From Cryptosporangium phraense (GTDB lineage Bacteria; Actinomycetota; Actinomycetes; Mycobacteriales; Cryptosporangiaceae): 64,000 nt of DNA. This document shows positions 1 to 8,152 of this stretch, piece after piece. A model generated the notes under the pieces. That model was not told the origin of the DNA and did no database searches. It saw only the letters and a program-made list of their open reading frames with translations. Where the stretch lies: contig NZ_VIRS01000032.1 of the NCBI RefSeq assembly GCF_006912135.1, positions 21,260 to 85,259 of the forward strand, given 5' to 3'. A program made the translations under genes and the position numbers. Numbering within the stretch: position 1 is the first letter of the stretch; every line of letters begins with the position of its first letter.

Positions 1-115
1 GACCGAAGGCCTTCGCGACCGCCGGAGGCGTCGGCAGGAAGAAGTTCCGGCCGCCGGCCGAGGCGGCCCACCACACGCCGATCAGGACGATCGGCAGCAG
101 GAACCAGCGGACCAC
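1..115 (-). CDS. ABC transporter permease, N-terminal fragment (cut by window edge)
   Basis: Only about 38 codons are inside the window. The GTG at 115 lies 2 bases past the stop of the upstream permease gene (stop 118-120), as expected for a coupled operon gene. The visible N-terminus has a hydrophobic first helix (WFLLPIVLIGVWW) followed by an FFLPTPPAV segment, the usual start of SsuC/TauC-type (BPD_transp_1) inner-membrane permeases. With the next gene this would give two permeases, so the importer may be a heterodimeric-channel type. The rest of the gene and any ATPase lie outside the window. Confidence 0.7.
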   Translation of the reverse strand, partial: MVRWFLLPIVLIGVWWAASAGGRNFFLPTPPAVAKAFG

Positions 116-117
116 CC

Positions 118-885
118 TCACACCGGCACCTCCCGGCGGACGGACGCGTGCCAGCACAGCAGCCGGCGCTCACCGGTCCGCACGCCGACGTTGACCAGGA
201 CGCCGAGCACGCCGGTGGTGAACACCAGCGCGTACACCAGCGCCGGTTCGGTGCCCGAGCGGGCGACCGCGATCTGCTGACCGAGGCCGGGCGCGCCGAT
301 GACCAGCTCGGCGGTCACCGCGAGGATCAGCGCGACCGCCGCCCCGAGCCGGACCCCGGTGAGCACGTACGGCAGGGCCGACGGCCAGGTCACGTGCCGG
401 ATCCGGCCCCAGCGGCCGAACCGGAACGACCGGGCGGTCTCGTCCGCGACCGGGTCGACGTCGGCCACCCCGGCCAGCACCTGCACGTAGATCTGCCAGA
501 ACGCCGCGTAGACGACGAGCAGCAGCGTCGACCCCAGGCCCGTGCCGTAGACGATGACCGCGAGCGGGATCAGCGCGACCGACGGGATCGGCCGCAGGAA
601 CTCCACGCTGGACGTGGTGAACGCGCGGACCGCGGGCACCAGCGCGAGCGCGAAGCCGAGCCCGATCGCCGCCGCGGCCGCGATCAGCAGGCCCAGCAAC
701 CAGGCCCAGACCGTGTCGCCGATCGCCGACCAGTACTCGCCCGTCCCGGCCTCCCGGACCAGGACCCGGAAGACCGAGGACACCGGCGGCAGATCGGTCG
801 ACGACACGAGGCCGGCCCGGGGCACCGCCTCCCACACCGCCAGCGCGATCAGGGCACCGGCCACGGGACGCCAGTCAGCTCGCAT
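118..885 (-). CDS. ABC transporter permease, SsuC/TauC family
   Basis: 255 residues, about six membrane helices, normal for the sulfonate/nitrate/taurine-type permease family. The cytoplasmic loop that docks the ATPase is visible around residues 160-190 (EAA-like stretch ADETARSFRFGRWGRIRHV then a PYVLTGVRLG segment). The start at 885 overlaps the 3' end of the substrate-binding protein gene by 11 bp, so the two are translationally coupled. Substrate cannot be read from the sequence; aromatic sulfonates, taurine, nitrate, riboflavin-like or pyrimidine-like compounds are all transported by relatives. Confidence 0.85.
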   Translation of the reverse strand: MRADWRPVAGALIALAVWEAVPRAGLVSSTDLPPVSSVFRVLVREAGTGEYWSAIGDTVWAWLLGLLIAAAAAIGLGFALALVPAVRAFTTSSVEFLRPIPSVALIPLAVIVYGTGLGSTLLLVVYAAFWQIYVQVLAGVADVDPVADETARSFRFGRWGRIRHVTWPSALPYVLTGVRLGAAVALILAVTAELVIGAPGLGQQIAVARSGTEPALVYALVFTTGVLGVLVNVGVRTGERRLLCWHASVRREVPV

Positions 886-1837
886 AGAGCGCGGTCAAGT
901 CGGGCGTCTTGGAGAGCACCTTGTCGTCGGTCGCGAGCCGGGCCACGGTCGCCACCGACGTCCGGTTGATCTCGGCCGGCCACTTCGGGAGCGTCAGCTT
1001 CGGCGCGAGGTCCGCGCTGATCTTCGTGTACTGGCTCAGAATCTGCCGGACCTCGTCCGGGTGGGCGTCGGCGTAGGCGTTCGACTCCCGGATCGCCTCG
1101 ACGAAGCGGGCGACCAGGCCCTTGTCGGACTTCAGCAGCTTCTCGTTCACGAACCAGCCGGCCACCGACAGGTTCGGCGCGACGTCCACGAACGTCGAGG
1201 TCAGCACCCGGGCGCCGGCCGCCAGCACCTGGGACAGCTGCGGCTCCACGATGAACTCGGCGTCGACCCGGCCGCCGGCCAGCGCGGCCGGCATGTCGGG
1301 GAACGGGAGCTCGACGAACTTGATCGAGCCCGGGTTCCCGCCGGCCTTGCGCACCGAGGCGCGGACCGAGGTGTCGCCGATGTTCTTCAGCGTGTTGACC
1401 GCGACCCGCTTGCCGGCCAGGTCCTTCGCCGTCTGGGCCGGGCTGCCCTTTCCGACGACGATCGCCCCGAAGTCCTTCCCCTGGACGCCGGTGCTGGAGA
1501 CGCCGTTCGCGACGACGGTGAGCGGGAGGCCCTTGTCGCGGGCCAGCAGCAACGACGTGAAGTTCGAGAACCCGACCTGGTACTCGCCCGACATCACGCT
1601 CGGCACGATGGCGGCGCCACCGGCCGCGGTCTTCAGCGTCAGGTCGATGTGCCGCTTCGTGAAGAAGCCTTTCTGCTTCCCGAGGTAGATCGGAGCGACG
1701 TCGACGATCGGGATCGTGCCGACGGTCAGCTGGGCGTTGCCGCCCTGGGTCTTGACGTCGGGGCCGGACGATCCGCCGCATCCGGCCAGGGCGAGAGCCA
1801 GCGTGGCGGCAGCGATGCTCGCCAGTGCACGGCGCAT
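875..1837 (-). CDS. ABC transporter substrate-binding lipoprotein, SsuA/NMT1-like
   Basis: 320 residues. The N-terminus MRRALASIAAATLALALAGC is a lipoprotein signal peptide with lipobox LAGC, so the mature protein starts at Cys19-20 and is anchored outside the membrane. The body has the periplasmic-binding-protein-like II pattern: a first strand TVGTIPIVDVAPIYLGKQKG, a KRVAVNTLKN motif in mid protein and a PQLSQVLAAGARVL segment, typical of SsuA/TauA/NMT1 proteins. It is first in an operon with two permeases. A promoter-like and palindromic site lies just upstream (1882-1909). Confidence 0.85.
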   Translation of the reverse strand: MRRALASIAAATLALALAGCGGSSGPDVKTQGGNAQLTVGTIPIVDVAPIYLGKQKGFFTKRHIDLTLKTAAGGAAIVPSVMSGEYQVGFSNFTSLLLARDKGLPLTVVANGVSSTGVQGKDFGAIVVGKGSPAQTAKDLAGKRVAVNTLKNIGDTSVRASVRKAGGNPGSIKFVELPFPDMPAALAGGRVDAEFIVEPQLSQVLAAGARVLTSTFVDVAPNLSVAGWFVNEKLLKSDKGLVARFVEAIRESNAYADAHPDEVRQILSQYTKISADLAPKLTLPKWPAEINRTSVATVARLATDDKVLSKTPDLTALYAS

Positions 1838-1881
1838 GGAGGCTCCAAGGGGGTGAGCGTGCGCGGTGAGAAGGGGTCGAA

Positions 1882-1909
1882 CTTATTGACGGGGGTCGAG
1901 CTCCGTCAA
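1882..1909 (-). promoter_or_regulatory. candidate promoter and operator of the ABC importer
   Basis: A perfect inverted repeat TTGACGG / CCGTCAA with a 10-bp spacer spans 1886-1909. Read on the minus strand the first arm doubles as a -35 box (TTGACG, 1909-1904), followed after 16 bp by AATAAG (1887-1882, 4 of 6 matches to TATAAT). The importer starts 45 bp downstream at 1837. A repressor bound to the repeat would cover both boxes. Prediction by eye only. The rest of the 1838-2110 gap is AT-richer than the surroundings and contains GTTAACA/TGTTAGC half-sites at 1920-1940. Confidence 0.4.
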
Positions 1910-2110
1910 CGGCGCGATTTTGTTAGCTGCATTGTTAACAGTCTGCGCGGGTGAGTGGGTGGTCTTCGCGATAAATGGGGTTGGGTTAGCGGGTTTGGTC
2001 GCCAAGTTGTGAACAATCCGAGACCCGTGAACCCGTTGACACGGGCGGCCCGTGTGTCAGCCAGGTGTGTCCGGCGCCGTTCCTACCCGTCGATCAGGGA
2101 GAGACAGGAC

Positions 2111-2461
2111 ATGAGCAGACGGTGGATCGTTCTCGTCGGACTGGCGCTGGTGAGCGCGTGCGGCACCGCGGACCCGGCGCCGACCGCCGGGAGTCCGTCG
2201 CAATCAGCGGCGGCGTCGGGCGACCAGCTCTGCGGTCATCTCGAACAGATCGAACCGCAGGTCGCCGCGGCGACGAGCCCGTCGGACGCGCGGACGATCG
2301 TGTCGATCCAGGTCGCGACGATCGCCAGCAGCAACCCCGGCCTGCGCGACGCGATCGCCACGCAACTGGACACGCTCACGACGAAGAGCTGCCCGCAGAC
2401 CCGCCAGGCGATCCTGGCCAAGGTCGGAGCGGACAGCTTCGCCGACGTCGTGAAGGAGTAG
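2111..2461 (+). CDS. small secreted lipoprotein, unknown function
   Basis: 116 residues. The ATG at 2111 is preceded by GGGAGAGACAGG and opens a signal peptide MSRRWIVLVGLALVSAC with lipobox VSAC (Cys17), then a short Ser/Pro/Ala linker. The mature part of about 85 residues has two further cysteines (LCGHLEQIEP and KSCPQT) and is predicted to be helical. An in-frame extension upstream to 1955 would lack a signal peptide and ribosome site, so it was not used. No family was recognised. Confidence 0.7.
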   Translation: MSRRWIVLVGLALVSACGTADPAPTAGSPSQSAAASGDQLCGHLEQIEPQVAAATSPSDARTIVSIQVATIASSNPGLRDAIATQLDTLTTKSCPQTRQAILAKVGADSFADVVKE

Positions 2462-2465
2462 AGCT

Positions 2466-2891
2466 CTACTTCTTCCGGCTGGTCAGGCTCTCCAGCACCA
2501 GGCCGGCGCCGATTCCGAACATCCACACGTCCTTGGCGATCGGCGTCCCGGCCTGGGTGGGCCGGATGCTGCCTTCCTCGCGCAGCCCGGGCGTCTTCAG
2601 GTACAGCCCGAGCAGGCCACCGGCGAACGCGGCCAGCCCGGCCCCGGCGACCGCGGCCGGGACGATCGGCACCAGCAGCGCGGTGCCGAGCGCGATCTCC
2701 GCGGTGGAGAGGTACTTCGCGAACTGCTTCGGCTCGATCCCGGCGAGGAACGGGTAGGTGCCCGCCGCCATCCCGTGCATCCCGGCGGCCGCCTCTTCGT
2801 CGGCGTTCCGCTTGGACAGGCCGGAGTTCAGGATGTACGCGCCCGTGGCCAGGCGCGGAGGCAGCTGGCTGAGCCGACCGAGGAACCGCAT
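2466..2891 (-). CDS. DoxX-like integral membrane protein
   Basis: 141 residues with about four hydrophobic segments (RLATGAYILNSGL, AEIALGTALLVPIVPAAVAG, AGLAAFAGGLLGLYL, KDVWMFGIGAGLVLE), resembling DoxX/DUF4267-like small membrane proteins. The start at 2891 was chosen because CAGGAG sits 6-7 bp upstream; the longer reading frame to 2963 has no ribosome site and overlaps the next gene. It lies 46 bp downstream of the flavoprotein gene on the same strand, so co-transcription is likely. Function unknown. Confidence 0.65.
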   Translation of the reverse strand: MRFLGRLSQLPPRLATGAYILNSGLSKRNADEEAAAGMHGMAAGTYPFLAGIEPKQFAKYLSTAEIALGTALLVPIVPAAVAGAGLAAFAGGLLGLYLKTPGLREEGSIRPTQAGTPIAKDVWMFGIGAGLVLESLTSRKK

Positions 2892-2937
2892 GGGGTACTC
2901 CTGTAGACGAGTTACCGGAATGTCCGAATCGTAGCCC

Positions 2938-4371
2938 TTATTTCCCCCGGCGCTGCGAATCAATCGTCTCCAACAGACGCAGCCATACTTCGCTGATCGT
3001 CGGGTAGCTCGGCACCGCGTGCCAGAGCTCGCCCAGCGGGACCTTCGCCTGGATCGCGACCGTGGCCGAGTGCACGAGCTCGGCGATGCCGGTGCCCACG
3101 AACGTGGCCCCGACCAGGCGGTCTCCGTCCAGCACCAGCTTGGCCCGGCCGGTGTAGTGGTCGCGCACCAGGTACGTGCCGGCCAGCGCGGCCATGTCGT
3201 ACTCGGCGACCGACACGTCCAGCCCGGCGTCGCGGGCCTGGGCCTCGGTGAGGCCGGCCGAGCCCACCTCCGGGTCGGTGAACGTGACCTGGGGGACGAT
3301 CGCGTGGTCGTGCTGCCGGGCGGCGTTCCCGGCGGCCCGGTCGGCGATCACGTCGCCGGCGATGCGGGCCTGGTACTTGCCCATGTGGGTGAGCAGCGCC
3401 TTGCCGTTCAGGTCGCCGACCACGTAGAGCCAGTCGATCCCCGGCACGGTCAGGTGCTCGTCCACGTCCACGAAGCCCTTCGGCTCCAGGCCGACGGTCT
3501 CGAGCCCGAGGTCGTCGCTGTTCGGCGTCCGGCCGGCGGCGACGAGGATCTCGTCCGCCGTCACCGTCGATCCGTCGGAGAGGGTCACGGTCACCTCGCC
3601 GCCGTGGATCAGCCCCTCGCCGTTGTCGTTGACGACGGGCCGGGCGACGTCGGTCACGCGGGTCTTCGTGCGGACGGTGACGCCGGAGTCGGCGAAAGCG
3701 GCCGCGACGATCTCGCCCGCGAACGGCTCGTTCTTCGACAGCAGGCGCTCGGAGCCCTCGACGATCGTGACCTCTTCGGCACCCAGGCCGCGGAACCAGG
3801 TCGCGGCCTCGCAGGAGACGACGCCCCCGCCGACGATCACGATCCGGCGAGGGATCTCGTGCACGTTCGTGGCGTCGCGGGACGTCCACGGGCGGGCCTC
3901 GCGCAGCCCGTCGATCGGCGGGACGCTCGCGCGGGTGCCGGTGGCCAGGACGACCGCGTGCCGCGCGGTCAGGGTCCGGCCGTCGACGGTGACCGTCTTC
4001 TCGCCGGCCAGCCGGCCGCGGCCCCGGACGACGTCGATGCCGGCGCCGGTGGCCCAGTCGACCTGGGAAGTGTCGTCGTGGTGGTTGACGATCTTGTCGC
4101 GCCGGTCGAGCACGGCCTGGACGTCGAGCCGGGCGCCGGTGACACCGTGGAGGTCGCGGCTGTTCGAGACGAGTTCGACCGGGCGGAGGAGTCCCTTGGA
4201 CGGCATGCAGGCCCAGAATGAGCACTCGCCGCCGAGGAGTTCCTGTTCGACGATCACGGCTTCGAGGCCGGAGAACTGGGTCGCGTACTGCGCGGCAATT
4301 TCGCCGGGAGGGCCGCCGCCGATGACGATGACGTCCCACTCGGTCCGGTCCGGGTTCAGCTGAGCGCTCAC
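2938..4371 (-). CDS. FAD/NAD(P)-dependent oxidoreductase of the dihydrolipoamide dehydrogenase/mercuric reductase family
   Basis: 477 residues. FAD-binding GGGPPGEIAAQYA is near residue 18, the redox-active cysteine pair is present in GGECSFWACMPSK (CxxxxC), a NAD(P)-binding GGGVVSCEAATW motif is near residue 180, and the second FAD motif ends in YVVGDLNGKALLTHMGKYQ. The C-terminal interface reads VPSYPTISE: the position that holds the catalytic His in lipoamide dehydrogenase and glutathione reductase (HPT) is Tyr here. Acceptor is therefore uncertain; a quinone, disulfide or small electrophile is possible. It is not next to any 2-oxoacid dehydrogenase gene, which argues against a standard E3 role. 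Confidence 0.85.
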   Translation of the reverse strand: MSAQLNPDRTEWDVIVIGGGPPGEIAAQYATQFSGLEAVIVEQELLGGECSFWACMPSKGLLRPVELVSNSRDLHGVTGARLDVQAVLDRRDKIVNHHDDTSQVDWATGAGIDVVRGRGRLAGEKTVTVDGRTLTARHAVVLATGTRASVPPIDGLREARPWTSRDATNVHEIPRRIVIVGGGVVSCEAATWFRGLGAEEVTIVEGSERLLSKNEPFAGEIVAAAFADSGVTVRTKTRVTDVARPVVNDNGEGLIHGGEVTVTLSDGSTVTADEILVAAGRTPNSDDLGLETVGLEPKGFVDVDEHLTVPGIDWLYVVGDLNGKALLTHMGKYQARIAGDVIADRAAGNAARQHDHAIVPQVTFTDPEVGSAGLTEAQARDAGLDVSVAEYDMAALAGTYLVRDHYTGRAKLVLDGDRLVGATFVGTGIAELVHSATVAIQAKVPLGELWHAVPSYPTISEVWLRLLETIDSQRRGK

Positions 4372-4470
4372 CGCCCCAGTCTGCCCGCCCCGTTCGGCCG
4401 CCGCTCCTCGGGCTCGCCGATAGAGCGCTCACGCCCGTGGACCTGCTCATCCGCCGCCCGCGCACCGCCC

Positions 4471-4500
4471 TAGCGGGCCTTTGCCGCCAAAAGCCCGCTA
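4471..4500. terminator. 30-bp imperfect palindrome, probable terminator of xylA
   Basis: TAGCGGGCCTTTGCC followed directly by GCCAAAAGCCCGCTA; 13 of 15 positions pair. It lies in the 231-bp gap between the flavoprotein start (4371) and the xylA stop (4603), about 100 bp downstream of xylA on the minus strand. There is no long T run. It could end xylA transcripts or be an operator for the flavoprotein gene. Nothing else was seen in this gap. Confidence 0.4.
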
Positions 4501-4602
4501 TCCGGCGTGCTTTGACGTTGACTAGCCCGCAATCCGAAGAACCGCGGACGGCGGCGGGCGTCGGAACCGGAAGGGACCGGCGCCCGCCGGGCAGGCGTAG
4601 AT

Positions 4603-5790
4603 CTAACGGGCGTTCAGGATGTGCTCGATGGCGAGCTGGTCGAGGCGGACCGCGCCGGAGCCCTTGGCGGCGGCCGCGGCGACGTCGAAGTCCTCGAACG
4701 CGGAGCGGTCGGCAGCCAGGTCGGCGATCGACTCACCCTCGTTGAGGGTGGGCTGCGCGAGCCCGGTGACGCCGTGCTCGGAGAGCGCGGCCTGCACCTC
4801 GGGGTCGGCGCGGAAGGCCTGCGCGCGCTCCTTGAGCAGCAGGTACGTGCGCATGTTGGCGGCGGCGGAGTTCCAGACGCCGGTCAGGTCCTCGTTGCGG
4901 AAGGGCTTGTAGTCGAAGTGGCGGGGACCGTCGTAGGTGGGGCCGCCGCCGAGCGGGCCGTGCTCGAGCAGGTCGACCAGGAAGAACGCGTTGATCAGGT
5001 CGCCGTGACCGAACACCAGGTCCTGGTCGAACTTCGGGCCGTGCTGGCCGTTCAGGTCGATGTGGAACAGCTTGCCCTGCCAGAGGGCCTGGCTGATCGC
5101 GTCGACGAAGTTGAGGTTCGACATCTGCTCGTGGCCGACCTCGGGGTTGAGGCCGACGCGGTCGGCGTGCTGCAGCATCGAGATGAAGCCGAGCGCGTGG
5201 CCGACCGTGGGGAGCAGGATGTCGCCGCGGGGCTCGTTGGGCTTGGGCTCGATCGCGAACTTGAGGTCGTAGCCCTGGTCGAGCGAGTACTGGACGAGCG
5301 TGTCGATCGCCTCGGCGTAGCGGGAGAGCGCGGCGTGGACGTCCTTGGCCGCGTTCGTCTCCGAGCCCTCGCGGCCGCCCCAGCAGACGAACGTGCTCGC
5401 GCCGAGCTCGGCGGCCAGGTCGACCTGGCGCATCGTCTTGCGCAGCGCGTAGCGGCGCACGCTGCGGTCGTTGCTGGTGAACGCGCCGTCCTTGAACACC
5501 GGGTGGGTGAACAGGTTCGTGGTGGCCATCGGGACGACCAGGCCGGTCTCCTCGAGAGCCTTCTTGAAGCGCGCGATGTGGTTGGCGCGGGCGTCCTCGT
5601 CGGCCTCGAACGGGATGAGGTCGTTGTCGTGGAACGTGACGCCGTAGGCGCCGAGCTCGGCCAGCTTGTGCACGGACTCGACCGGATCGATCGGGGCGCG
5701 GGTCGCGTCGCCGAACGGGTCGCGGGCCTCCCAGCCGATGGTCCAGAGCCCGAACGTAAAGCGGTCAGCGGGGGTCGGCTGCGCTGCCAT
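4603..5790 (-). CDS. xylA: xylose isomerase
   Basis: 395 residues, the usual length for the actinobacterial class. It converts D-xylose to D-xylulose (and D-glucose to D-fructose) in the cytoplasm. The catalytic HDND motif is at [10 protein letters not shown] (His54, Asp57). Metal ligands are visible in [28 protein letters not shown] and [20 protein letters not shown], plus FDYKP. The ATG at 5790 follows GGAGG (CACGGAGGTACGCATC on the minus strand). It is divergent from a ROK-family regulator 80 bp away, the classic xylA/xylR arrangement. No xylulokinase or xylose transporter gene is adjacent. Confidence 0.97.
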   Translation of the reverse strand: MAAQPTPADRFTFGLWTIGWEARDPFGDATRAPIDPVESVHKLAELGAYGVTFHDNDLIPFEADEDARANHIARFKKALEETGLVVPMATTNLFTHPVFKDGAFTSNDRSVRRYALRKTMRQVDLAAELGASTFVCWGGREGSETNAAKDVHAALSRYAEAIDTLVQYSLDQGYDLKFAIEPKPNEPRGDILLPTVGHALGFISMLQHADRVGLNPEVGHEQMSNLNFVDAISQALWQGKLFHIDLNGQHGPKFDQDLVFGHGDLINAFFLVDLLEHGPLGGGPTYDGPRHFDYKPFRNEDLTGVWNSAAANMRTYLLLKERAQAFRADPEVQAALSEHGVTGLAQPTLNEGESIADLAADRSAFEDFDVAAAAAKGSGAVRLDQLAIEHILNAR

Positions 5791-5824
5791 GATGCGTACC
5801 TCCGTGCGGTTCCGGTGATTAGTT

Positions 5825-5847
5825 CAGACCGTTAACATATCTGTCTG
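5825..5847. promoter_or_regulatory. candidate XylR operator in the xylA-ROK divergent gap
   Basis: Inverted repeat CAGAC-N13-GTCTG with a GTTAAC palindrome (5831-5836) inside it, the only AT-rich patch in the 80-bp gap between xylA and the ROK regulator gene. The position, between two divergent starts, suits a site through which the ROK protein represses both genes until xylose is present. Inference from position and symmetry. Confidence 0.4.
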
Positions 5848-5871
5848 CGGCCGGATTGGGGAGAGGTGCGG

Positions 5872-7047
5872 GTGGTGGAACTTCCTGGACCGGCACGTAT
5901 CGGTTCGGTGCGGGCGCACAACCTGGCGCTCGTGTTGCGGGCGGTGGCCTCGGCGTCGTCGCCGGTCTCGCGGGCCGAGGTGGCGGCCGCGACCGGGCTG
6001 ACCCGGGCCTCGGTGTCTGGCCTGGTCGACGCCCTGGTGGCCGGACGCCTGCTGCGTGAGACCGGTGCGCCGACCCGGACCGGCGTCGGTCGTCCGTCGA
6101 CCGGTCTGGTGTTGGACGACGGTGGCCCGGCCGGGCTGGGCATCGAGCTGAACGTCGACCATCTTGCCGCCTGCGTGGTCGATCTGAGCGGAGCCGTGCG
6201 GGTGCGGCGGGTCGTGTCGTCGTCGTTCCCGGTGGTGACGCTGGCTCAGGAGGCGGTGTCGGAGGCGCAGGAGCTCGGGCTGACGCTGTCCGGGGTCGCG
6301 CTGGCCGTGCCCGGGCTGGTGGACCCGGCGACCGGGGAGCTGCTGGTGACGCCGAACCTCGACGGCGGGGCGGGCGAGGTGCTGGCCCGGCTGGGCGCGC
6401 TGCAGAGCGTCCCGCTGGCGGTGGAGAACGAGGCGACGCTGGCCGCGCGGGCCGAGCAGCGGGCTCTCGGGGCCGCCGCGCCGCGGTCGTTCCTGCAGGT
6501 CTCGGGTGAGGTCGGCATCGGGGCCGGGCTGGTGCTCGACGGGCAGGTGTACCGCGGCCGGCACGGGTGGAGCGGTGAGCTCGGGCACGTGACCGTGCGG
6601 CCGGGCGGGCGGCCGTGCGCGTGCGGCAGCGACGGGTGCCTGGAGCAGTACGCGGGGCTGCGGGCGATCGCCCGGGCGGCCGGGTCGGCGGACGTTGCCG
6701 GGCGGGCTGCGGCGGGGTCGGCGGACATCGCCGGGCGGGCCGCGGCCGGGGACGCGTCGATGCTGGCCGCGCTGGCCGACGCCGGGGAGGCGCTGGGGCT
6801 GGCGCTGGCCGGGGCGTTGAACCTGCTGGACCTGGACGCGGTGGTGCTGGGCGGGGCGCACGCCGAGCTGGCGCCGTGGCTGGTGGGTCCGATCGAGGCT
6901 CAGCTGGAACGGCGGCTGGTGGGGGCGGCGGTGTCCCGGCCGGTGGTGCGGGCGTCGGTGCTCGGGGTGGACGCGGCGGCGTTGGGGGCGGCGTGGTCGG
7001 TGCTGGATCGGGTGCTGGAGGATCCGGCGGGGTGGCTCAGTTCTTGA
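5872..7047 (+). CDS. xylR: ROK-family transcriptional regulator, XylR-like
   Basis: 391 residues. An N-terminal winged helix (SPVSRAEVAAATGLTRASVSGLV, about residues 25-60) is followed by a sugar-kinase-like ROK domain. The ROK zinc motif is complete: GHVTVRPGGRPCACGSDGCLE. GTG codons occur at 5866, 5872 and 5875; 5872 was chosen because GGGGAG (5858-5863) is 8 bp upstream. Divergent position next to xylA supports a xylose repressor role. A short internal duplication (AGSADVAGRAA then AGSADIAGRAA) sits near residue 275. The stop overlaps the convergent neighbour by 11 bp. Confidence 0.85.
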   Translation: MVELPGPARIGSVRAHNLALVLRAVASASSPVSRAEVAAATGLTRASVSGLVDALVAGRLLRETGAPTRTGVGRPSTGLVLDDGGPAGLGIELNVDHLAACVVDLSGAVRVRRVVSSSFPVVTLAQEAVSEAQELGLTLSGVALAVPGLVDPATGELLVTPNLDGGAGEVLARLGALQSVPLAVENEATLAARAEQRALGAAAPRSFLQVSGEVGIGAGLVLDGQVYRGRHGWSGELGHVTVRPGGRPCACGSDGCLEQYAGLRAIARAAGSADVAGRAAAGSADIAGRAAAGDASMLAALADAGEALGLALAGALNLLDLDAVVLGGAHAELAPWLVGPIEAQLERRLVGAAVSRPVVRASVLGVDAAALGAAWSVLDRVLEDPAGWLSS

Positions 7048-7981
7048 TGAGTTCCTGGAGCCCGTCGAGATAGCGTTGCAACCCCCATTCGAACATCGAC
7101 TCGGTGGAGAAGTCGACGTCCGGTAGGGCCTGCAGGGCGGTCATCATCGGGAATCGGCCGGTGGCCATGACCTCGAGATAGTAGGGATCCTGGCCCTTCA
7201 TCCACTCGTCGGCGTCCATGCCGGTGTCCTGCTGGTTGCGCAGCTCCTCGTCGTAGACGAGCGCCACGCTGCGCACGTGGTTGAACAGGCAGACCGCGGC
7301 GTGCAGCAGCTGGCCCGGGTCGAGGCCGGAGTCCTTCAGCGTCGCCATCGCGTACTCGGTGTGCACCATCCCGCGCGGGACCAGTTGCGGCCGGGAGAAC
7401 GACAGCACTCCGGCCATCCAGCGGTGCTTCCGGTAGATGTCCCACTGGATGCGGGCCACCTCTTCGAGGCGGCTCCGCCAGCCGGTCGGCTCCGGGTCGG
7501 GGATCAGGTCGACGTCTCCGAAGACCGCGTCGAGCATGAGGACGACCAGGTCCTCCTTGCTCGGGACGTAGCGGTAGAGGGCCATCGTGGCGACGCCGAG
7601 GTCGGCGGCGACGCGGCGCATCGAGAGCTCGGCCATGCCGTCGGCGTCGGCGATGGCGATGGCCGCGGCGACGATCCGGTCGCGGGTGAGGGGGGCGTCG
7701 GTGGGGCGGCGGCGTTTTTGCGGTGGGTCAGGGAGCTGGCGTCCTGGGGGCGGGAGTTCTTGTTCTTCGTTGGTTCTGGCGCGGACGACGGTGCCGACGC
7801 CGGGGACGGCGTCGGCCAGGCCGGCCTGGCGGAGCGCGGTGAGGACCTTGGTGGCGGTGGCCATGGCAACGCCCCACTCGCGGGTGATCTGGCGGGTGGA
7901 CGGGAGGCGGTCGCCGGGGGCCAGTTCGCCGGATTCGATCCGTCGGCGGAGTTCTTCGGTGATGCGGGCGGAGGGGGTCAC
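7037..7981 (-). CDS. GntR-TetR hybrid transcriptional regulator
   Basis: 314 residues. Residues 1-70 form a GntR-type winged helix (LRRRIESGELAPGDRLPS, TRQITREWGVAMATATKVL). After a Pro/Gln/Arg linker comes a second DNA-binding unit of TetR type (DRIVAAAIAIADADG, LGVATMALYRYVPSKEDLV) and a TetR_C-like helical core. Two DNA-binding domains in one chain is a known actinobacterial architecture, usually controlling a divergent exporter, as here. Start is uncertain: GTG at 7981 fits the domain best, while TTG at 8017 would add 12 residues; neither has a clear ribosome site, so leaderless translation is possible. Confidence 0.85.
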   Translation of the reverse strand: MTPSARITEELRRRIESGELAPGDRLPSTRQITREWGVAMATATKVLTALRQAGLADAVPGVGTVVRARTNEEQELPPPGRQLPDPPQKRRRPTDAPLTRDRIVAAAIAIADADGMAELSMRRVAADLGVATMALYRYVPSKEDLVVLMLDAVFGDVDLIPDPEPTGWRSRLEEVARIQWDIYRKHRWMAGVLSFSRPQLVPRGMVHTEYAMATLKDSGLDPGQLLHAAVCLFNHVRSVALVYDEELRNQQDTGMDADEWMKGQDPYYLEVMATGRFPMMTALQALPDVDFSTESMFEWGLQRYLDGLQELIKN

Positions 7982-7984
7982 CGT

Positions 7985-8056
7985 ACTAGTGCACCACGGG
8001 CCCGTGGGAGTTGACAACGGAGCTGAGCTGCGCGATTGGGTGAACTAGTGCACTAG
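7985..8056. promoter_or_regulatory. paired operator for the GntR-TetR regulator and exporter
   Basis: A perfect 12-bp palindrome CTAGTGCACTAG lies at 8045-8056, and the same word with a degenerate right half (CTAGTGCACCAC) lies at 7986-7997; the shared 10-mer ACTAGTGCAC is at 7985-7994 and 8044-8053, 59 bp apart. They bracket the gap between the divergent regulator and exporter genes. A TTGACA hexamer on the plus strand is at 8011-8016. The likely ligand-responsive repressor is the regulator itself. Confidence 0.55.
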
Positions 8057-8152
8057 GTGCGGTCTGAGCTGCGACTTTGGCGGTTGCGTACGCAGTATTT
8101 GATGCGCTTCAATGCTGGTGCTGGCAACGATTCCAACTTCGGGGAGCTCCTC

